64,000 nucleotides of DNA from Rhizobium cauense (GTDB lineage: Bacteria; Pseudomonadota; Alphaproteobacteria; Rhizobiales; Rhizobiaceae), in contig NZ_JAEUAT010000019.1 in assembly GCF_019511525.1 (NCBI RefSeq), positions 62,001 to 126,000 of the forward strand. The letters run 5' to 3'. The translations under genes and the position numbers were made by a program. This document shows positions 34,748 through 43,657 of the stretch, in pieces. The first letter of the stretch is position 1. Each line of letters opens with the position of its first letter. The notes beneath the pieces were generated by a model. The model saw nothing but the letters and a program-made list of their open reading frames with translations, made no database searches and was not told the origin of the DNA.

Positions 34748-35545
34748 GCGTTGCCCCGTGCCATTTGCCTGACAATCGCTGCCGTCTGTTCGTTGGCAGG
34801 AAAGAAGGATTCGATCGCCAACTCGGAGAGGGTCACGTCCGCAGGTGTCCCGAAGACAGTGGTTGTGGAGAGGAAGGACATGCGCCCTGCCTCGGTCTCC
34901 AGTTCGAGAGGGGTGGACGATACCAGCATAGTCCGACTTGCTTCCCTCTGATTGCTCCCGAGGTAGCGGGTAGGCTGACAGTTCCTTCATCAATTCGCCG
35001 AGAATCGGATCGCCTGTAACCGAAATTTGCTGGTGCAGGCGCTCGAGAAGATGTGCACGCCATTCGGGCAGGTTGGCGATTTTTGGAGCCAGCCCATTTG
35101 GATGCAGGCTAAGGCGGAGAACGTTGATCGGGCCTTCGAGCAAAGCCCGATCTCCGACGCCGGCAAGAAGCGGAGCGACCGCGTCATTGGCGGCAACCAA
35201 CGTCCAATGCCGGTCGATTGCAAGTGCGGGGTAGGGTTCGTGCCCCTTGAGGACCATATCGACGGCCCGCCGAGCCGGTTTGAGCGCCGGATCATCGAGT
35301 GAACGCTCTGAAAACAGCGGCGCAAAACCTGCGGCAAGCAGCATCGGATTGCGGTCTCTGAGCGGCACGCCGAGCCGCTCAGCCAGATGCAGCAGCATGT
35401 CGCGGCTGGGGATCGAACGCCCGCTCTCGATGAAGCTCAGATGTCTCTGCGAGATCTCGGCCTCCAGAGCGAGGTCAAGCTGGCTCATTCGGCGCTTCTG
35501 CCGCCAATCGCGGAGATAGTCTCCAAGGGAGCGGGCGGGGGTCAT
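34744..35545 (-). pseudogene. Frameshifted XRE-family regulator (MmyB-like)
   Basis: From ATG 35545 the frame encodes an HTH (LGDYLRDWRQKRRMSQLDLALEAEISQRHLSFIESGR) and the MmyB-like ligand domain (MLLAAGFAP, HWTLVAANDAVAPLL), down to MKELSAYPLPREQ and SDYAGIV. The family C-terminus (TPLELETEAG, STTTVFGTPADVTLSELAIE) continues in another frame to the stop at 34744. The frames meet at the G run 34910-34913: removing one base joins them as DYAGIVHPLELET. It is a true frameshift mutation or a sequencing error. It overlaps the SnoaL-like gene start-to-stop, so the pair is an operon. Confidence 0.8.
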
Positions 35546-35910
35546 CACGCGGCTTCCGGAAGCTGGTCGATGAAGCCGTGCACGGCCTTCAGCCGTCCGC
35601 CTTCGAGCATGGCGAAATCTGTGCCCTTGATGAGGTGTTGGCCACCGGCCGGCCCGAGGCCCCACGAAAAGCGCAGGCTGTCGCCATAACCATCGGCGGG
35701 CCCGAGAAGTTCGAAACGAAAACCTGGGAAGCGCGCGTGAACGGCTTCAACCAGTGCATTGATCTGCTCATGACCTTCGCCGCGCATCAAAGGATCGATA
35801 TAGGTTGCCGTCTCGTGCCAGCTTTCAGCGATTAGCGCGACGCGGCGGAACGCGTCCGTCTCGTTCCAGATCGCGATGTAGCGCTGGGCTTTGGTGTTCG
35901 CATCGGTCAT
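35545..35910 (-). CDS. SnoaL/NTF2-like small protein
   Basis: 121 residues. It fits the cone-shaped NTF2 fold: an N-terminal helix with AQRYIAIWNETDAFRRVALIAESWHETATYIDPLM, then GHEQINALVEAVHARFPGFRFEL and strand-rich segments to GGRLKAVHGFIDQLP. Members are cyclases, isomerases or ligand-binding proteins of small molecules. Its stop overlaps the ATG of the XRE regulator, so the regulator probably controls this operon. The function is unknown. Confidence 0.75.
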   Translation of the reverse strand: MTDANTKAQRYIAIWNETDAFRRVALIAESWHETATYIDPLMRGEGHEQINALVEAVHARFPGFRFELLGPADGYGDSLRFSWGLGPAGGQHLIKGTDFAMLEGGRLKAVHGFIDQLPEAA

Positions 35911-36008
35911 TGCATCATCTCCTGTTGGCGCCCGGTTCGTTCAGGCATCGCGATGATGGAGAAGAGCCGGCGCCTCATCAATTACGCCGGAGGTAATCGG
36001 ACGCGGCG

Positions 36009-36833
36009 TCAGATTTCAAGCCAGACGCGGATCGGATTGGCCGGATCGGCCAGGAGCTTGATCGTGAAGGCGACGCAGACGACGACCAGCAGAGGCTTGA
36101 TCAGGCGCGCGCCGGTTCGCATCGCCAGCCGTGAGCCAAGCTGAGCGCCAAGAAACTGGCAGACGCCCATCATCAGTCCGATCTTCCACAGGATCGCGCC
36201 AAATGAAATGAAGATGGTGAGGGCGCCGACATTCGAGCCGAAGTTCAAAAGCTTGGTATGGGCCGTTGCCTTCAGCATACCGAAGCCGGCGAGCGATACA
36301 AAGGACAGCATGAAGAACGAGCCGGTGCCCGGACCGAACACGCCGTCGTAAAACCCGATGGCCGGCACCAATGTCAGACCGAAGACGAAGGGTGTCATGC
36401 GGCGATGCTTGTCGACGTCATTGAGATTCGGCTTCAGAGCAAAGTAGAGCGCGATCGCCACAAGAAGGACCGGCATGATTGCCCGCAGGACGTCACCCGG
36501 CACAATCGTTGCCAAAGCGGCTCCGAGCGCACCGCCAAAGACGGCCATCAGCGCCATGGGCAGCTGTGTGCGCAGATGCACGTGTCCCTTCCGGGCATAG
36601 GCGATGGTGGCCGAGGCTGCCCCGAATACGGATTGAACCTTGTTGGTGCCAAGCGTCTGCAGCGGCGGGATGCCTGCAATCAGCATCGCCGGGACGGTAA
36701 TCAGGCCTCCGCCACCAGCGATGGAATCGACGAATCCAGCGAGAAAGGCGGCTGCGGCCAGCATGAAAAGCAGATGAGGGGCAAGATCGGACAAGGAGGG
36801 AACTCTGGACCTGGACTGCGGTACGCGGCGCAT
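36009..36833 (-). CDS. TSUP-family permease (TauE/SafE)
   Basis: 274 residues from 36833; the frame opens further upstream, but that part overlaps the divergent gene. About eight membrane helices; the family repeat motif AGGGGLITVPAMLIAGIPPLQTLGTNKVQ is at the N-terminal half and GFYDGVFGPGTGSFFMLSFV in the second half. TSUP carriers move sulfite, sulfoacetate or other small organosulfur anions across the inner membrane. Its start lies next to that of cobE, back to back with little room for two promoters. The substrate is unknown. Confidence 0.87.
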   Translation of the reverse strand: MRRVPQSRSRVPSLSDLAPHLLFMLAAAAFLAGFVDSIAGGGGLITVPAMLIAGIPPLQTLGTNKVQSVFGAASATIAYARKGHVHLRTQLPMALMAVFGGALGAALATIVPGDVLRAIMPVLLVAIALYFALKPNLNDVDKHRRMTPFVFGLTLVPAIGFYDGVFGPGTGSFFMLSFVSLAGFGMLKATAHTKLLNFGSNVGALTIFISFGAILWKIGLMMGVCQFLGAQLGSRLAMRTGARLIKPLLVVVCVAFTIKLLADPANPIRVWLEI

Positions 36834-36889
36834 GTTGCATTTCTGGGCCCATGCTGCAATGGCTTGCTCGATACAGGGGCGGGGTTTCG

Positions 36890-37318
36890 TTGTCGCACGT
36901 GACAGGAATTGTATTCGATAGAACACGCCGGTTCGCGCTCGGCCTCGGCTGTGAGCGTGGAGCACCGGAAGACGAGGTAATCGAGCTGGTTACCTCGGCG
37001 CTTGCTGCGGCGGCGATCGGCTGGGATGAGTTGGTCGCCGTTGCCTCCATCGATAGCCGGAGCAGCGAACCCGCAATCCTTGCCGTAGCGCGCCAATTCG
37101 GGGTGGTGCCAGAGTTCTTCAGTGCGGTGCACCTCGAGGAGGAAACGCCGAGGCTGAAAAATCCTTCAGCGATCGTTTTCGCTCGGGTGGGGTGTCATGG
37201 AGTCGCCGAATCCGCGGCGCTGGCAGCGATCGGATCGCATGCGGAGTTGGTCGTTCCGAAGATCAAGTCACGACATGCCACCGCAGCGATTGCGTGTGCC
37301 CTGTTGCAGAAAGATTAG
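36890..37318 (+). CDS. cobE: Cobalamin biosynthesis protein CobE
   Basis: 142 residues if started at TTG 36890 (AGGGGCGGGG upstream), giving an N-terminus reading SHVTGIVFDRTRR; ATG 36851 would add 13 residues. The protein shows the CobE/CbiG C-terminal pattern: LGLGCERGAPEDEVIELV, VASIDSRSSEPAILAVARQFG, EFFSAVHLEEE, GVAESAALAAIG and VPKIKSRHATAAIA. CobE is a small protein of the aerobic route, thought to help precorrin conversion early in the corrin ring steps. Its exact reaction is not established. It begins the second cob block. Confidence 0.85.
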   Translation: MSHVTGIVFDRTRRFALGLGCERGAPEDEVIELVTSALAAAAIGWDELVAVASIDSRSSEPAILAVARQFGVVPEFFSAVHLEEETPRLKNPSAIVFARVGCHGVAESAALAAIGSHAELVVPKIKSRHATAAIACALLQKD

Positions 37319-37392
37319 CGGGCGTTATGGTGGCCGCCGACTTCGCGGCGCCGTCCGGCTGCCCTGCGACAATAACCAAAAGAGGCACACTC

Positions 37393-38343
37393 ATGCACAA
37401 GGTCATTTATGACACGGATCCGGGCGTCGATGATGCAATGGCGCTGCTCTTCCTGCATCGCCATCCCGACATCGATCTGATCGGTATCACGACCGTTTTC
37501 GGCAACGCGTCGGTGGAGACGACGACACGCAATGCGCTGTTCCTCAAACGCGAATGGAACATTCCTGCGCCCGTTGCCAAGGGTGCCAGCGTCACCATCG
37601 ATCCGACAAGGAAGGAGGGCGCATGGCCGACCTTCGTGCATGGCGAGAACGGTCTTGGTGACATCGAAGTGCCCGAAACGGTCGATCTCCCGGTCGATCC
37701 GCGCCCTGCGCATCGCTTCATCATCGATACGGTCCGCGCCAATCCCGGCGAGGTAAGGCTGGTGGCCGTCGGCCGCATGACCAATCTCGCGATGGCGCTC
37801 AAGGAAGATCCCGAGATCGCCGGCCTCGTGAAGGACGTCGTCATCATGGGCGGCAACTTCTACGTCCCGGGCAACGTGTCGCCGGTCGCCGAAGCCAACA
37901 TCCATGGCGATCCCGAGGCCGCCGACATCGTTCTGACCGCACCCTGGAAGGTTGCCGTCATTGGCCTCGACGTGACCGCAATCACGACGATGAGCCGCGG
38001 CTACCTTGCCGACGTTGCGGGCAAGGGCGACAGCGCCGTCAAGCTGCTGAACGATCTCTCGCAGGACTACATAGATTTCTACAAGCACGCGGTCGAAGAC
38101 GGCATGATGGTTCATGACAGCTGCGCCTGCGTCTACGTCGTCGCGCCTGCGCTGTTCTCCACAATCAGCGGCCCGGTGCGCGTCGTCTGCGGCGGAATTG
38201 CAGACGGGCAGACGATCGTGAAGCCGGACGGCCGCCGCTTCCCACCCGGTGCTTGGGATGGCCTGCCAAGCCAGGTTGTCTGCACCGGCATCGAATCCGA
38301 GAAGGTTATCGATCTCATCCGCGATACTCTGCTGCGGGCGTGA
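37393..38343 (+). CDS. Inosine-uridine preferring nucleoside hydrolase family protein
   Basis: 316 residues from ATG 37393. The Ca2+-binding signature DTDPGVDDAMAL is at the N-terminus, with GITTVFGNAS, VIMGGNFYVPGNVSPVAEAN and HGDPEAADIVL completing the active site. Such enzymes hydrolyse the N-glycosidic bond of ribonucleosides. It lies between cobE and cobA in the same direction, unusual company for a purine/pyrimidine salvage gene; it may be a plain neighbour or may act on nucleosides related to lower-ligand salvage. The second option is speculation. Confidence 0.9.
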   Translation: MHKVIYDTDPGVDDAMALLFLHRHPDIDLIGITTVFGNASVETTTRNALFLKREWNIPAPVAKGASVTIDPTRKEGAWPTFVHGENGLGDIEVPETVDLPVDPRPAHRFIIDTVRANPGEVRLVAVGRMTNLAMALKEDPEIAGLVKDVVIMGGNFYVPGNVSPVAEANIHGDPEAADIVLTAPWKVAVIGLDVTAITTMSRGYLADVAGKGDSAVKLLNDLSQDYIDFYKHAVEDGMMVHDSCACVYVVAPALFSTISGPVRVVCGGIADGQTIVKPDGRRFPPGAWDGLPSQVVCTGIESEKVIDLIRDTLLRA

Positions 38344-38487
38344 GGATTGGGTGTCGTCACGCCGATTGCGGAGCGCGAAATCGCAAGCAACGATCACCCG
38401 CGATAGAGCGGTCGGAGCAGGTGTGCCTTCACATCGCACGCCTGCCCGATCTGCAACGTTGACCTTGCCAGCGACGGGGCATAGATC

Positions 38488-39336
38488 ATGCCAATGATCG
38501 AAGCTGCGTTTTCACATCTGCCGGCTCTTGAGCTGGGCAGCGTCTGGCTTGTTGGTGCGGGTCCGGGCGAGCCCGGATTGCTGACGCTTCTTGCGGCCAA
38601 GGGGCTGGCGGAGGCGGACGTGGTGGTTCACGATGCGCTGGTGAATGCCGATTGTCTGAAGCTTGCACGGCCCGAAGCCTTGCTGGAATATGCCGGGAAG
38701 CGCGGTGGCAAGCCCTCCGCCAAGCAGCGCGACATTTCGCTGCGCCTCGTCGAGCTTGCCCGTGCCGGCAAGCGTGTCCTGCGTCTGAAGGGTGGCGATC
38801 CCTTCGTCTTCGGGCGCGGCGGCGAGGAAGCCTTGACGCTGGTCGAGCACAATATCCCGTTTCGCATCGTACCGGGCATTACCGCCGGTATCGGCGGGCT
38901 CGCTTATGCCGGCATTCCGGTGACGCACAGGGATGTCAATCATGCGGTGACATTCCTCACCGGGCATGACTCCTCGGGCATCGTGCCGGATGCCATCAAC
39001 TGGGATGCCATCGGCAAGGCTTCGCCCGTTATCGTCATGTATATGGCGATGAAGCATATTGCCCAGATCAGCCGTAATCTCATTGCAGCAGGGCGATCCC
39101 CGATGGAACCTGTCGCCTTCGTCTGCAACGCATCGACGGGTGACCAGCAGGTGCTCGAGACGACACTTGGCGAGGCATCAGCGGCTGTCGCGGCCTCGGG
39201 GCTCGAGCCTCCCGCGATCGTGGTGGTCGGGGAGGTCGTGCGGCTGAGGCCATCGCTTGATTGGTTGGGTGCGCTCGCGGGGCGGAGGCTGCGCCCCGAT
39301 CCGTTCCGAGACTCGAACAGCAGGGAGACGGCATGA
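38488..39336 (+). CDS. cobA: Uroporphyrinogen-III C-methyltransferase
   Basis: 282 residues. SUMT motifs are VWLVGAGPGEPGLLTLLAAKGL, the VVHDALV segment, LRLKGGDPFVFGRGGEEA, VPGITAGIGGLAYAGIPVTHR and PVAFVCNASTGDQQV. It adds two methyl groups from SAM to uroporphyrinogen III at C2 and C7 to give precorrin-2, the entry to siroheme and cobalamin. It is the single-domain type without the CysG oxidase part. The stop overlaps the start of cobB by 4 bases (ATGA). Confidence 0.95.
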   Translation: MPMIEAAFSHLPALELGSVWLVGAGPGEPGLLTLLAAKGLAEADVVVHDALVNADCLKLARPEALLEYAGKRGGKPSAKQRDISLRLVELARAGKRVLRLKGGDPFVFGRGGEEALTLVEHNIPFRIVPGITAGIGGLAYAGIPVTHRDVNHAVTFLTGHDSSGIVPDAINWDAIGKASPVIVMYMAMKHIAQISRNLIAAGRSPMEPVAFVCNASTGDQQVLETTLGEASAAVAASGLEPPAIVVVGEVVRLRPSLDWLGALAGRRLRPDPFRDSNSRETA

Positions 39337-40640
39337 GCGGTTTGTTGATTGCAGCCCCGTCCTCCGGGTCGGGCAAGACAACGGTGACGCTGGGGCTTTT
39401 GCGTGCGCTTCGACGGCGCGGCGTTGCGATCGCGCCCGGCAAGGCAGGTCCCGACTACATCGATCCGGCCTTTCATGCGGCGGCAAGCGGTGTTGCCTGT
39501 CTCAACTTCGACCCATGGGCAATGCGCCCGGAACTGATCGCGGCTAACGCGACGCTGCATCGCTCCGGCGACCGCATTCTCATCATCGAAGCGATGATGG
39601 GGCTCTTCGACGGAGCGACGGACGGGAAGGGAACTGCGGCCGACCTTGCCGCCATGCTCGGTCTTTCCGTGGTTTTCGTCGTCGATGCCTCGCATATGTC
39701 GCAGTCGGTGGCGGCGCTCGTCACAGGCTTTGCCAGCTTCCGGGCCGATGTTCGCATCGCCGGCGTGATTCTCAACAAGGTTGGCGGCGAACGCCATGAG
39801 ATGATGCTCCGAAAGGCGCTCGACGCGATCCGGATGCCGATCGTTGCCGTCGTCCGCCGAGACAATGACATCGCCCTTCCCGAGAGGCATCTCGGCCTTG
39901 TGCAGGCGGGAGAGCATCAGACGCTCGAGAGCTTCATAGAGCATGCGGCGGATGCCGTGTCCGAAGAATGCAATTTCGAATTCCTGCTGCGCATTGCCCG
40001 CCAAGGGCTAAACCGTCCATCCACTGCCAACATTGCGCGGCTGCCGCCGCTCGGTAGCAGGATCGCCGTGGCGCGCGACATCGCCTTTGCCTTTTCCTAC
40101 GAGCATATGCTTCTCGGTTGGCGCCGGCGCGGTGCGGAAATCTCATTCTTCTCACCGCTCGCCGACGAGGCACCCGATCCGACGGCCGACGCGATCTATC
40201 TGCCGGGCGGCTATCCCGAACTTCATCCCGGACAGATCGCTGCGGCCGGCAATTTCAAGGCTAAGGTCATCGACGCTGCACGCAGGGGTGTGCGAATCTA
40301 TGGTGAGTGCGGCGGATACATGGTTCTCGGGGATGGCCTCATAGATGGCACCGGAAAGCGTCACGAAATGCTTGGTCTCTTGCCTGTCGTCACCAGCTAC
40401 GAGGAGCGCAAACGCCACCTCGGCTACCGGCGCGTGAAGCCATTGAATGGCTCGTACTTCGAGCAGCCCATGACAGCGCACGAGTTTCATTATTCGGACG
40501 TGGTCTCCGAAGGCGAGGCCGATCGACTTTTCGAGGTGTCGGATGCGTTGGGTAACGACCTCGGGCAGGCTGGCCTGCAGCGTGGCAACGTTGCCGGATC
40601 CTACATGCACCTGATCGACCTTGCCGAGGGGGCACGATGA
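39333..40640 (+). CDS. cobB: Hydrogenobyrinic acid a,c-diamide synthase
   Basis: 435 residues from ATG 39333, inside the ATGA overlap with cobA; an upstream in-frame ATG would lie deep in cobA. The N-terminal ATPase domain begins LLIAAPSSGSGKTTVTLGLL, with KAGPDYIDPAFH and EAMMGLFDG. The C-terminal glutaminase domain has the nucleophile Cys in YGECGGYMVLG, and HEFHYSD supplies the His. It amidates the a and c carboxylates of hydrogenobyrinic acid before cobalt insertion by CobNST. It overlaps cobC by 4 bases. Confidence 0.95.
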   Translation: MSGLLIAAPSSGSGKTTVTLGLLRALRRRGVAIAPGKAGPDYIDPAFHAAASGVACLNFDPWAMRPELIAANATLHRSGDRILIIEAMMGLFDGATDGKGTAADLAAMLGLSVVFVVDASHMSQSVAALVTGFASFRADVRIAGVILNKVGGERHEMMLRKALDAIRMPIVAVVRRDNDIALPERHLGLVQAGEHQTLESFIEHAADAVSEECNFEFLLRIARQGLNRPSTANIARLPPLGSRIAVARDIAFAFSYEHMLLGWRRRGAEISFFSPLADEAPDPTADAIYLPGGYPELHPGQIAAAGNFKAKVIDAARRGVRIYGECGGYMVLGDGLIDGTGKRHEMLGLLPVVTSYEERKRHLGYRRVKPLNGSYFEQPMTAHEFHYSDVVSEGEADRLFEVSDALGNDLGQAGLQRGNVAGSYMHLIDLAEGAR

Positions 40641-41635
40641 ACGCTCCGATCGTTCACGGGGGCGGCATCACGGCCGCTGCCGCGATCCATGGCGGCGAGA
40701 CCGAGCACTGGCTTGATCTTTCAACAGGGATCAATCCTTGCCCGGTGCCGCTGCCGGCAATTCCGATGCGCGCGTGGCACCGGCTTCCTGACAGGCATCT
40801 GATTGATCAGGCGCGAGCGGCGGCGCAAAACTACTATCGCAGCAGCATTCTCCCGCTGCCTGTACCAGGGACGCAGTCGGTCATCCAGCTGTTGCCACGC
40901 CTCTTCAAAGCTGGCAGGCGGGTCGCAATCCTGACGCCGACCTACGGCGAGTATGAGCGCGCATTCGAGCGGGCGGGCTGCGTCGTTGATCGGGTCGCTG
41001 ATCTGGATGACGTCAAGAGCGATCATACGATCGTCGTCATCGTCAATCCCAACAACCCCGATGGTCGCAGCCATACGCCGGACAGGCTCGCGGCATTCTG
41101 CGAATCGGTGCAAACGAGGGGCGGCTTTGTCGTGGTGGACGAGGCGTTCGGCGACACATGCCCGAAAATGAGCCTGATCCCTTTCGCTCCGCAGCTGCCG
41201 AATGTCCTCATCTCTCGTTCCTTCGGCAAGTTCTTTGGCCTTGCCGGATTGCGCTTGGGTTTCGTCATTGCCGCTCAACCAATTCTGGAGCGCATTGAAG
41301 ACCTGTTGGGTCCATGGGCGGTGTCCGGCCCCGCTCTTTCGGCTGCAGCCGCTCTTCTGCGCTCCGACACAGATGAAATACAGCGGGCGATCGAGGAAAG
41401 AGCCAGGGCATTGCGCAAGGTCCTTGAGGAAAATGGCTTGCGGATTGTGGGTGGAACCGATCTCTTCGCGCTTGTCGATCACGAACGATCGGCCGATTTG
41501 CACTGGCATCTCTGCAAGCATCATATTCTGGTCCGCCAGTTTGACTATCAGCCACGCTGGCTGCGGTTTGGTCTGGCCGCGAATACAGCGGGCGACCAGC
41601 GGCTTTCGGATGCACTGCAGAGTTTCGCGCCATGA
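40637..41635 (+). CDS. cobC: CobC, aminotransferase-like enzyme of the aminopropanol arm
   Basis: 332 residues. It is a class I/II PLP enzyme of the threonine-phosphate decarboxylase (CobD of Salmonella) type: HGGGITAAAAIHGG, LDLSTGINPCP, VPGTQSVIQLLP, VNPNNPDG, DEAFGDTCP, and SRSFGKFFGLAGLRLGF, where the Lys holds PLP. In rhizobia and Pseudomonas CobC supplies the (R)-1-amino-2-propanol phosphate used by CobD. It overlaps both cobB and cobD by 4 bases. Confidence 0.92.
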   Translation: MNAPIVHGGGITAAAAIHGGETEHWLDLSTGINPCPVPLPAIPMRAWHRLPDRHLIDQARAAAQNYYRSSILPLPVPGTQSVIQLLPRLFKAGRRVAILTPTYGEYERAFERAGCVVDRVADLDDVKSDHTIVVIVNPNNPDGRSHTPDRLAAFCESVQTRGGFVVVDEAFGDTCPKMSLIPFAPQLPNVLISRSFGKFFGLAGLRLGFVIAAQPILERIEDLLGPWAVSGPALSAAAALLRSDTDEIQRAIEERARALRKVLEENGLRIVGGTDLFALVDHERSADLHWHLCKHHILVRQFDYQPRWLRFGLAANTAGDQRLSDALQSFAP

Positions 41636-42612
41636 CGTTCGACCATAACCTCCTCGTACTGGTTCTGGCCCTTCTTCTCGACAGGATTATCGGCGATCCC
41701 GATGCGCTATGGATGCGGCTACCGCATCCAGTCGTGCTGTTCGGCAATGCGATCTCGCGTTTCGACCGGATGTTCAACCGCGTCGAACTCCACAAGCGTG
41801 TGCGTCGACGCAATGGCGTGTGGTCTATCACCGTTCTGCTGGTCCTAAGCGCCGCCGCCGGCCTTTTGGTTCACTCGTTTTTCTCGCTGTTCGGCCCGGT
41901 CGGGATATTGCTAGAGGTGCTCTGCGTGGCGGTTTTCATGGCACAGAAGAGCCTCGGCGATCATGTGGAAGCAGTTGCGGCTGGACTGAAAAGCGATGGT
42001 CTGAGCGGTGGCCGGCTGGCTGTCTCGCGAATCGTCGGGCGGGATCCGGAAACATTGGATGAGCCCGGCGTCTGCCGCGCCGCGATCGAAAGCCTTGCTG
42101 AGAATTTCTCTGATGGCGTTGTTGCACCGGCTCTTTGGTATGCGGTGTTCGGGCTGCCCGGCCTGTTCGTCTACAAGATGCTGAACACAGCCGATTCGAT
42201 GATCGGCCATAAGTCCGAGAAATATGTCGATTTCGGCTGGGCCGCTGCCCGGCTGGACGATTTCGCCAACTGGCCGGCGGCGCGCCTTTCGATTTTCCTC
42301 ATCGCGGCAGGCGCGTGGTTGCGCCGAGGCAGCGGTCCCAGCAAGGAGGCGTTGCGCGTTGCCGCGCGCGATGGCGGTCTGCACCGCTCTCCGAATTCAG
42401 GACGGCCAGAGGCGGCGATGGCTGGCGCTCTCAATGTGCAACTCGCAGGACCGCGTGTCTATTCCGGGGTTGTCGTGATGGAACCGATGATCAACGGTGG
42501 CGGCCGCGAGATCGCAACGGCGGCCGATATTGAGGACGGCGTTTCGGTCTTTTACGCCAGTTGTTCAATCCTTGCGCTGACGGCCTTGGCGCTTTTTCTC
42601 GTGTTGCTCTAG
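41632..42612 (+). CDS. cobD: Adenosylcobinamide-phosphate synthase (membrane protein)
   Basis: 326 residues. CbiB/CobD family: LLLDRIIGDPDALWMRLPHPVVLFG at the N-terminus, SLGDHVEAVAAGLKS, VSRIVGRDPETLDEPGVCRAAIESLAENFSDG, and NTADSMIGHKSEKYVDFGWAAARLDD, with several membrane helices and a HRSPNSGRPEAAMAGAL loop near the C-terminus. It attaches aminopropanol (phosphate) to adenosylcobyric acid at the inner membrane. It is the last gene of the overlapping cobABCD block; about 170 bases follow before acpXL. Confidence 0.94.
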   Translation: MTFDHNLLVLVLALLLDRIIGDPDALWMRLPHPVVLFGNAISRFDRMFNRVELHKRVRRRNGVWSITVLLVLSAAAGLLVHSFFSLFGPVGILLEVLCVAVFMAQKSLGDHVEAVAAGLKSDGLSGGRLAVSRIVGRDPETLDEPGVCRAAIESLAENFSDGVVAPALWYAVFGLPGLFVYKMLNTADSMIGHKSEKYVDFGWAAARLDDFANWPAARLSIFLIAAGAWLRRGSGPSKEALRVAARDGGLHRSPNSGRPEAAMAGALNVQLAGPRVYSGVVVMEPMINGGGREIATAADIEDGVSVFYASCSILALTALALFLVLL

Positions 42613-42782
42613 CGCCGACAAGTGCGTTCGCGAACCGACGGCGCGAGAAACGACCGATTATCCTTTGCTGTTTAAGCAACACTTGCAGTGCAAATTGCGT
42701 GCCGAGACGGCGGAAAGCATTGGCTTTTTGAAATGGATTTGCCTATGAGGAGGGTTAAATCGTCATTTCAAGAGGTAAAGGC

Positions 42783-43061
42783 GTGACCGCTACATTCGAT
42801 AAAGTTGCCGACATCATTGCAGAAACCAGCGAGATCGATCGCGATACGATCAAGCCGGAGAGCCATACGATCGACGACCTCGGTATCGACAGCCTCGACT
42901 TCCTCGATATCGTCTTTGCGATCGACAAGGAATTCGGCATCAAGATCCCGCTCGAGAAGTGGACGCAGGAAGTCAACGAAGGCAAGGTTTCCACGGAAGA
43001 ATACTTCGTGCTGAAGAACCTCTGTGCCAAGATCGACGAGCTGCGCGCCGCCAAGGCCTGA
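42783..43061 (+). CDS. acpXL: Acyl carrier protein AcpXL
   Basis: 92 residues starting at GTG 42783, preceded by AGAGGTAAAG. The phosphopantetheine attachment site is Ser37 in DDLGIDSLDFLDIVFAIDKEFG. The extended length and C-terminal ENLCAKID-like segment (KNLCAKIDELRAAKA) set it apart from the housekeeping AcpP. It carries the growing C26-C28 (omega-1)-hydroxylated chain that is added to lipid A in Rhizobiaceae. It heads the cluster fabZXL, fabF2XL, fabF1XL, adh, lpxXL; a terminator just after it may make it the most abundant product. Confidence 0.96.
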   Translation: MTATFDKVADIIAETSEIDRDTIKPESHTIDDLGIDSLDFLDIVFAIDKEFGIKIPLEKWTQEVNEGKVSTEEYFVLKNLCAKIDELRAAKA

Positions 43062-43081
43062 TCGGCACCGTCTCTTTTTCT

Positions 43082-43120
43082 CCGCCCTGCCGCTGTTAAC
43101 CATGGCGGCCGGGCGGTTTT
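43082..43120 (+). terminator. Terminator/attenuator after acpXL
   Basis: Stem CCGCCCTGCCGC (43082-43093) pairs with GCGGCCGGGCGG (43105-43116) with one mismatch, followed by TTTT. It lies 20 bases after the acpXL stop and probably stops most acpXL transcripts while some read into fabZXL. Confidence 0.8.
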
Positions 43121-43174
43121 GTTCCTAAGTAGGCCTAGCCGCAGGGCAAGGTGTCCTTGTGGCCGGAGGATTCG

Positions 43175-43657
43175 ATGCTACTGGAATACTTCCAGATGAT
43201 TGACCGCATCGAGGCGGTCGACCTTCAGAAAGGCACGCTCAAGGCGCGCTCTGTCGTGCCGGCGAAAAGCCCGGTCTTTGAAGGTCATTTTCCCGGCATG
43301 CCCCTGGTTCCCGGCGTGCTTTTGATCGAAACGATGGCGCAGGCATCGGGTATGCTGGTGTTGGCGGTCACCGATTTTGCGGCGATGCCTTTTCTGATGT
43401 CCGTCGATGGCGCCAAGATGCGCACATTCGTCGAACCGGAGGCGGTGCTTGATATCGAGGCGTTCCTGGAGCACGACGGCTCGGGATTTGCGGTAACAAA
43501 GGCGAAAATCACAAGCGGCGGCAAAAAGGTTTGCGACGCGCAGCTCAAGCTGCGGACCATGCCGTTCAGCGAGGTTCCGCTCGGAGACATCGTCAAGAAG
43601 CGGGCCGGCGAAGTCGGCCTGATGGATGCGATCGCTGCGCAGGGAGTGAATGGATGA
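43175..43657 (+). CDS. fabZXL: 3-hydroxyacyl-ACP dehydratase of the VLCFA system (FabZ-like)
   Basis: 160 residues from ATG 43175, chosen because GGAGG is 7 bases upstream; the frame opens 8 codons earlier. Hotdog fold with the FabZ active-site signature EGHFPGMPLVPGVLLIETMAQASG (His in GHFPG, Glu in LLIETM). It dehydrates 3-hydroxyacyl-AcpXL during elongation of the very-long-chain fatty acid. The stop overlaps the start of the next ketosynthase-like gene by 4 bases. Confidence 0.93.
   Translation: MLLEYFQMIDRIEAVDLQKGTLKARSVVPAKSPVFEGHFPGMPLVPGVLLIETMAQASGMLVLAVTDFAAMPFLMSVDGAKMRTFVEPEAVLDIEAFLEHDGSGFAVTKAKITSGGKKVCDAQLKLRTMPFSEVPLGDIVKKRAGEVGLMDAIAAQGVNG

Noticed and set aside
38344..38487. 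Possible riboswitch upstream of cobA
   Set aside because: No conserved aptamer blocks are seen in this 144-base gap; cobABCD may be transcribed from an upstream or local ordinary promoter.
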